NCBI RefSeq assembly: GCF_040954645.1
Contig: NC_092806.1
Location: 136,166,976 to 136,230,975, forward strand
Length of the DNA: 64,000 bases
Reading direction: 5' to 3'
Source of the DNA: Diabrotica undecimpunctata
Lineage: Eukaryota > Arthropoda > Insecta > Coleoptera > Chrysomelidae
Every line of letters starts with the position of its first letter. Within the stretch, counting starts at the first letter, position 1. A program made the translations under genes and the position numbers. Under the pieces are notes generated by a model. The model saw only the letters and a program-made list of their open reading frames with translations, ran no database searches and was not told the DNA's origin. Of the stretch, positions 58,560 through 64,000 are shown piece after piece.

Positions 58560-58770
58560 CATTTTTTATAAAAAACATTTTTTTCTACGGCGTATAGATT
58601 CTTGGTAAATCTTCTGCATCTTTTTTGGCGTCTTAAAATTAATATTCCCGGCAAAATTCAGCTTGTTCGTATTATTTTTAGGGGTCAACTCTCTGACGAC
58701 TGGATTATTTCCGCCAAAGTTTGGTCGAGGTTCGGCTGCGGCCACTAAATAGTTTATACCCTTACATATC
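58560..58770 (-). pseudogene. Tc1-like transposase N-terminal scrap
   Basis: Stretch 58,607-58,710 matches 60,137-60,243 in the same orientation (shared TTTTTTGG-GTC, TTCGT-TTTTTAG and CTCTGACGA-TGGA blocks). On the minus strand it encodes NKLNFAGNINFKTPKKMQKI-like text, the linker after the Tc1 DNA-binding region. It is a second, truncated copy of the element at 59,290. Confidence 0.5.
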
Positions 58771-58786
58771 TAGTAGCCAATTTTTA

Positions 58787-59215
58787 TATATATATATTTA
58801 GGGATTCTACAGTATTCACTGCCTTCCCTCGCTCAACCGTTTCCATCTCTCTCTGTTGTTCCATTCTCCATCGTTTAGGCCTCTCTTACTCATGGCGTCG
58901 TCTACTTCGTTCCTCCAGGATTTTCGGGGTCGTCCTCTTTTCCTCCTTCCTATGGGGCTCCATTCGGTTATTCTCTTTATCCATCTGCTGTCGCTAGTTC
59001 TTCTTACATGTCCATACCACTTTAATCTTTTTTGTTCTATATATGTTAGTATGTCTGTTTCTATTGATGTTCTTTGCTTTATTTCGTCATTACTTCTCCT
59101 ATCCATTCTTGTTACTCTGCAGCATCTTCGCAGGCATTCCATCTCTGTTGCTACTATCTTACTGCTGTTTTTCTTGTTTATGGTCCAATTTTCAGCCCCA
59201 TATGTCATAATACCA
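58787..59215 (-). mobile_element. RTE-like LINE family G, C-terminal insertion with (TA)n tail
   Basis: It is flanked by a perfect 16-bp duplication TAGTAGCCAATTTTTA (58,771-58,786 and 59,216-59,231). The minus strand reads IMTYGAENWTINKKNSSKIV, ATEMECLRRCCRVTRMDRRS, LTYIEQKRLKWYGHVRRTSD, RKRGRPRKSWRNEVDDAMSK and WNNRERWKRLSEGRQ, then a TA-rich tail. The inserted coding stretch is open throughout (from MTYGAE to the stop), so it is probably young, but 5'-truncated to the last 140 or so codons. Confidence 0.92.
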
Positions 59216-59289
59216 TAGTAGCCAATTTTTACTTTGTTTAAAAGCGCATTTTTTGTCAAAGTGACGTTAATTACAAGTGACGGACCCAA

Positions 59290-60250
59290 AATAGGTTGAT
59301 TAAAATTAAAAAATCACAATAAAATAAATCTAATTTACAAAATGTTACTGTAAATGAGTGGAAATGAAGTCCGGGTTAAAAATATCCATTTTGTTTTAAA
59401 TTTATTTTATATGAACTAATAAACAATAAACAGTAACAAAATTAATATTTGGTGGAAACCTCATCATTGTTAACAAAACTTTGCAATCTTCTGATCATAG
59501 ATAGCACCAATATCTCGTGATATATTTAAAAAACTCTAACCACGTCTCTACCCACATCTGCTCAATTGCTTTTTATACTTCAATTCTATTCCGTGGTCTA
59601 AGGTTTCTTTCGTTTAATTTCTTTGTCAACTCTGTCCACACATTTTCAACGTTAAGGTCTGGACTCCGAAAAGGCCAGAAAAGAACATTCCGAATATTCT
59701 CAAACAATTCTACTTATATGCATCGGGCAATTGTCATGTTAAAAGCTGGATCACTGATGGCAGCATTATGTTCTCAAGAATATATTTGTAATATAATCCT
59801 GTTAATTTTTTTTACATGAGAACAAACACCCCGACCTTCAGCATTTATCCATCCCCATACGGGGGATGAGACTGGGGGACTGAGAATCCTCCACTATTTC
59901 TTAAATGATGAGTATACCGTTCATCAAACCGATGATTTTTTGGGCTCATATTTTTTCATCGATTTTTTCGTCAAAAAATTCAACGTTAGACTAAAATTTA
60001 TCTTCACGGTTTATGAATTCATTACAAAAAGCAACTTCATCTTTTCTTGTGTACAATATTTTGTGTATATTGTTCATTATATTGGTACAACGATTTTTTC
60101 CGTTTTTCTCGCCCGATGAAGCCAAGGGAGGATTAATAAACTTTTTTGCATTCTTTTTGGAGTCCCAAAATTGATATTCTCAGCAAAATCCTACTTATTC
60201 GTCTCGCTTTTAGTAATTAAATCTCTGACGATTGGACTAATGTTAAAACA
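59290..60250 (-). pseudogene. Tc1-like transposase, frameshifted
   Basis: The minus strand has, in order, NFGTPKRMQKSLLILPW, a DEVAFCNEFINREDKF region, a GGFSV-like site, WGWINAEGRGVC-like text and ILENIMLPS. It ends SPDLNVENVWTELTKKLNER and KAIEQMWVETW. SPDLNxxENVW contains the third catalytic Glu of Tc1-type DDE transposases. The first two catalytic Asp are not convincingly preserved. Many frameshifts. It appears unrelated at sequence level to the Tc1 at 5,068. Confidence 0.65.
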
Positions 60251-60339
60251 TTGATCAATTTTATATAAAGAAACCTGAAAGACATTTTCCATACCTTTTT
60301 AAACAGTTGTTCTTTTTGGTATGCCTACTAGAGATGAAT

Positions 60340-60700
60340 GTTGGGAGAGCAGCATGGCAATCTTTATTTTGTCTGAAGCCACACGGAAAAGCTGCACAGA
60401 TATGTTAAACCAGGTTCTGAAGTTCTTCTTCTCCCTGTACCTCGCCTTCCAAACATTGTTTCTTGCAGGATGGCTTGTAGAAAAGCATATATGAATTTAT
60501 TTCGCAAAATGTGTCCAAAGTATTGTATCTTTCAAGATTTGATGGTGTTCAGTACCTCTTGGTTCATCTTTATTCATCTAAGAACCTCTTTATTTGTAAT
60601 TCGGTCAGTACAGGAGATCTTGAGTATCCTTCGATACAGCAGCATCTTAAACATTCGAATCTTCGTTTAACCCGTAATCGGTGAGCTAGAGACACGCAGA
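60340..60700 (-). pseudogene. Family A LINE C-terminal fragment
   Basis: Reading leftward on the minus strand, frame changes give CLRCCCIEGYSRSPVLTELQ (equivalent to CYRRMLKISWTDRI), YFGHILRN-like text, and at the left LQAILQETMFGRRGTG followed by PGLTYLCSFSVW (equivalent to RTWF...LFRAA). The order is that of other A copies. It is decayed. Confidence 0.6.
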
Positions 60701-61109
60701 TTCCTAGTACGTTAGAAGTTGTTGTAACTTTTTTCCGGAGAGCTCGAATCTTGTGCGCGCTCATGTACCTTCAAGTCACTATTGGTAGTTATTGGTATTC
60801 AGTGGGTATTTAGCTAGGGTACTGTGAACAAGTTCAAATTAGAAATCAGAGTCTCAGTGACACCACCTCATCGTTAAGTTTTGTAATTATTATAAAATTA
60901 AAGATTTTTGTGTAAAACCCGTTATTTTAGATGGATTTGGTATCTACTGCATAAAAAAAATTAATTCATTAGACAAATATTTTGAAAGTACTGTTTCAAA
61001 ATGGTATAATGAGGAAGAATCTGACTTGTCTGTTATTGAAGATCGATATGATATCGAAAAAAACATGACTATTCACCTTCAAGTAAAAGTAATGATAATG
61101 AACAATCTT

Positions 61110-61790
61110 TTTCTTCTCTTCTTCTTCTTCTTCTACTTCTTGGAGATCTTTCGATCTGTTTAATCCTGAAACTGCCTCTGGTTAATCTCCTGGGAGATAG
61201 ATTGCCAACTTTCCCTCCATCTTTTAGGTGGTCTTCTAAGAGGTCTTGAACCGGGCGAGTTGTTTTCTAGGGCAATTTTTGGAAGTCTATTTTTATCCAT
61301 TCGTCTTACATGATTGTACCACATCCTCTTACGCTGCCTTCCCCATCTTACAATATCTTGAATTTTTGCACTGCTCTCTGACGTTTGTATTTCTCACCCT
61401 GTCTCTTTTGCCCACTATTGTTCTTAGGGTTTTCATTTCGGTAACTCTTAGCATCTGTTTCATTTTGTTAGTATTTTCGCGCACTTCTATGCCCTATGTC
61501 ATGATCGGTCGTATGCAAGTCTTGTTTTTACTATCTGTGCGCATATACGGATTTGGCCAGACTGTCTCCCGCAGACATCCCGACAATGCGGATGCTTTGT
61601 TGACCTGACTTCTTAGGTCCTTTACTGGATCCTGTGTGCTTGATATATCTGTGCCCAGATATCTGAATTGCATCACCTGTTCTATAGGGTTGTTCTCAAC
61701 CACTAACTTTTATCTGAGCGGATCTTTTGCTATTGTTATACATGTTGTTTTTTTGGTAGAAATGGTCATATTTAGTTGTCGGCTTCTTTG
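61110..61790 (-). mobile_element. Family B-like LINE inserted in piggyBac 3
   Basis: The minus strand shows VMQFRYLGTDISSTQDPVKD, SQVNKASALSGCLRETVWPN and CIRPIMT. Then KMKTLR-type, RDRVRNTNVREQCK-like and RPPKRWRESW-like blocks precede a GAAGAAGAAG-rich tail at 61,110-61,135. This is the C-terminal half of a family B-like element. I could not find an exact target duplication. Confidence 0.7.
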
Positions 61791-62417
61791 AAAGAACTGA
61801 AAGAGCTGTCTCTGATAGCTCTTTCAGTGAAAGAGCTTTCAAATGATGAAAATATTGATGAAGAATTAGACCAAGAGAATGGGGATAAAATTGAAAAAAA
61901 GTACTATTATGGGAATTACACAAATGTGGACTGTAAAGAATGTGCGAACTCCACAACATAATATAGTCATAACTCTCCCAGGATTAAAGGTCCTGCTCGT
62001 ACTCTAGGAGATGAACCCACTTCAGAAGATATATGGAATCTTCTCATCTCTGAAGCTATGATAAATACTATAGTGCAGTACACACATAAAGATTGCAGAA
62101 ATTCAAACAAGGTTTGCTATAGACACAAACAGATTTGAAAGATACGGATATTACTGAAATACGAGCTTTGAAGATATTGATGCCATGTTTACTGCAGATA
62201 GAACCGGAAGAAAGATTTTTAGAACTTAGTATTTTGATAAATTCCTTGAGGTTTGATAATGCCACATCTAGGAATGAAAGACTGAAAGAAAAACCAGCGA
62301 CTCACATTAATGACATGTTTGAAATGTTATCATTGGGAAAAATGTATGCATTTATGATATGTTAATCGGGTTTAGGAACCGGTGCAAGTTCCGGGTGTAC
62401 ATAGCAAATAAGTCATG

Positions 62418-62419
<2 letters not shown>

Positions 62420-62480
<61 letters not shown>
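62420..62480. repeat. (AT)n microsatellite inside piggyBac coding region
   Basis: A perfect AT run at the point where the transposase should read KYGIK, which encodes an AAATATGG-like seed. Confidence 0.95.
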
Positions 62481-62482
<2 letters not shown>

Positions 62483-63239
62483 GTTCGAATGGAATTGGTT
62501 TTTTAAATTAAGAAAAAAAATTAAACAAAACCCATACAATCGATACTTCGTCTATAAAAACTTCTATTTGGCAGCAATAGGAACATTACGGCAGATAATT
62601 TATTTTCTGTTCTTTAGCTAGTAAAAGAGTTACAGTCCAGAGGCTTTACCTATGTCAAAATCATGAGAAAATCAAAAAGGGAAATACTTTCAGAATTTAA
62701 GGCAAACAAACAAAAACAAGTTGGTTCTGCATTGTATGGATTTTCAAGAAGCTAGTTTCATATATTCCTAAGAGAAACAAGGCTGTAATCCTCATTTTCT
62801 CTATGCACAACTGTCGTGCTGTGGATGTTGGAAGTAACAAACCTGAAATAATATCATTCTATAATTCAACAAAAGGGGGCGTTGATGCACTAAATGAGAA
62901 ATGCACCATTTACGGCTCATCAAGGAGAACTCGACGTTGGTCAGTGGCTATTTTTTATTAAATATTAGATATAAGTTGTGTCAATGCATTTGTCATGTGT
63001 AATTTTTTCAAAAATAATGAAAATACATCCCGAATCAAATTCATAAGGGCATTAGCGAAAAGCCTGATAGATCCTTTTATGAGGAAACGATTTGAAAATC
63101 CTAGAATTAGCTTAGATATTAGAAACTCGATAAGAAGAATAGTGGCACTCGAAGAATTAGTCAAATTTCCATCCGAAGAAAAATAAGAGATTCGGAAATA
63201 TTGTTATTTATGCCCATCTATAATAAACTTTATAGTTGC

Positions 63240-63432
63240 AATTAATAATGCAAGGAAGAATACAGGGTAGAAGTGGTCGCGGAAGAAGACGCATCTCCTG
63301 GTTAAAAAATTTGTGAGCTTGGTTTAACTACACTTCTGCTGACCTCTTTAGAGCAGCGGTATCGAAAGTGCGAATTGCCATGATGGTTGCCAACCTTCTT
63401 AGAGGAGATGGCACATGAAGAAGAAGAAGAAA

Positions 63433-63434
<2 letters not shown>
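63240..63434 (+). mobile_element. Family A LINE 3' terminus
   Basis: The frame reads MQGRIQGRSGRGRRRISWLK, a stop, then WFNYTSADLFRAAVSKVRIA and MMVANLLRGDGT, followed by GAAGAAGAAGAA. It matches the end of the 49,424-50,796 copy. Only about the last 60 codons are present. Confidence 0.85.

Positions 63435-63499
<65 letters not shown>
63435..63499. repeat. (TA)n microsatellite
   Basis: Begins directly after the GAAGAAGAAGAAACTG tail of the family A LINE. Confidence 0.95.
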
Positions 63500-63501
<2 letters not shown>

Positions 63502-63643
63502 ACTTCGCAAAAAATTACTTTTTTTATTTGATATTTATAATTCTTTTTGATACATTACTTATATACCTATGAGCGAATAAAGGTTATCCAGTTGTAATTT
63601 AATTCAGTAAATATTTTTCAAATACCTAAACCTTTTCCTCAAG

Positions 63644-63674
63644 GTGATAAGGAGTCCATGGGACTCCTTATCAC
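63644..63674. repeat. Perfect 31-bp hairpin
   Basis: Two 14-bp arms, GTGATAAGGAGTCC and GGACTCCTTATCAC, are separated by ATG. No poly-T follows and no gene adjoins it except the LINE fragment starting at 63,677. Confidence 0.85.
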
Positions 63675-63676
63675 TC

Positions 63677-64000
63677 TCAATGTAACTGAAATTTCAGCTC
63701 AACGGTCAGTATTGTTACTTTTATTCCAAGAGATAAAATGTAACTTTTGAAGAAGATACCCATCCGGTTGAAGGTGGATCTAGCTTTTTCGATGCACGTT
63801 GTTATTTCCTGGTTTTTGGTCCAATATTTATTTAATATGGTACCTTGGTAGTTGTAGTGCTTCACTCTTTTTACTGGGGTTTAGCTGACGTAGAGTTGAA
63901 CTTATGTTATCTTTTTTTTTTGTCTTCTCTACGTTTATATTGAGTCTATATTGTTGGCGTGATTTTAATCATAAGGACATATCTGATTGTGTTCAACCGG
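63677..64000 (-). pseudogene. Family A LINE thumb fragment, runs off the window
   Basis: The minus strand reads HYNYQGTILNKYWTKNQEIT, then CIEKARSTFNRMGIFFKSYI, matching the KKARSTFN.M block of family A. Farther right a degraded YGLNxNVEKTKKM-like site appears. It is 5'-truncated by the window edge, with frameshifts. Confidence 0.75.

Larger units (their letters stand above)
60931..63185 (+). pseudogene. piggyBac transposase 3, interrupted by a LINE and a microsatellite
   Basis: It starts with MDLVST and the acidic N-terminus (SKWYNEEESDLSVIEDRYDI). A reverse LINE interrupts at about 61,110-61,790. It resumes with an acidic stretch, FERYGYY..NTSFEDIDAMFT, SLRFDNATSRNERLKEKPAT, YDMLIGFRNRCKFRVYIANK, a (TA)n array, ADNLFSVL (second Asp; DNWF has become DNLF) and VKELQSRGFTYVKIMRKSKR. 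The third Asp is in YNSTKGGVDALNEKC. It ends SRRTRRWSVAIFY and DIRNSIRRIVALEELVKF before TAA 63,183-63,185. The C-terminal cysteine-rich domain is not seen. It is a different lineage from copies 1 and 2. Confidence 0.85.

Overview
This is a eukaryotic, AT-rich (roughly two-thirds A+T by eye) window and essentially a transposable-element graveyard. I saw no operons, bacterial ribosome-binding sites, rRNA, tRNA or CRISPR array. The repeat mix is RTE-like, Jockey/CR1-like and LOA-like non-LTR retrotransposons, a Penelope-like element with a GIY-YIG endonuclease, piggyBac, Tc1/mariner/IS630 elements, PIF/Harbinger, one solo LTR and long (TA)n microsatellites. That mix suggests an arthropod, most likely an insect with a large repeat-rich genome (a beetle would fit). 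The species is inference.

Layout. 0.4-4.8 kb: a LINE tail, a Penelope-like element, a reverse-strand LINE remnant, then two foldback/palindromic repeats. 5.1-8.3 kb: a Tc1 element with terminal inverted repeats, interrupted by a second IS630-type element. 8.5-13.7 kb: Penelope fragments and Jockey-like LINE remnants. 14.5-16.7 kb: a mariner-like element with terminal repeats of about 400 bp. 17.2-20.1 kb: RTE-like LINEs and (TA)n arrays. 21.3-26.0 kb: CR1/Jockey and RTE fragments and a decayed piggyBac. 28-40.6 kb: a chain of RTE-like fragments, including a piggyBac with perfect ends nested in a LINE. 41.27-41.37 kb (minus): a 99-bp candidate exon of a host gene, the only probable non-transposon coding sequence. 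41.7-45.5 kb: LINE fragments. 46.07-46.57 kb: a solo LTR. 48.0-52.0 kb: a three-layer nest (LINE in LINE in Harbinger). 53-64 kb: LOA, RTE, Tc1-like and piggyBac remnants.

For cross-reference I sort the RTE-like LINE fragments into working families. A carries motifs like SLMSHTLK and a (GAA)n tail. B carries DEQQGFR and C[YC]ADD. C carries KWNWAGHVAR and a CAGCAGTGGA-type end. D to G are further types recognised by similarity within the window. These are labels, not database names.

Nearly all element proteins carry stops or frameshifts. Several have lost catalytic residues (a Tc1 transposase D to N, LINE endonuclease D to G in two copies), so little here looks active. The history is unusually readable: six LINE insertions still have exact 11-16 bp target-site duplications, piggyBac has its TTAA pair, the solo LTR its CTAT pair, and Tc1/mariner elements their TA pairs.
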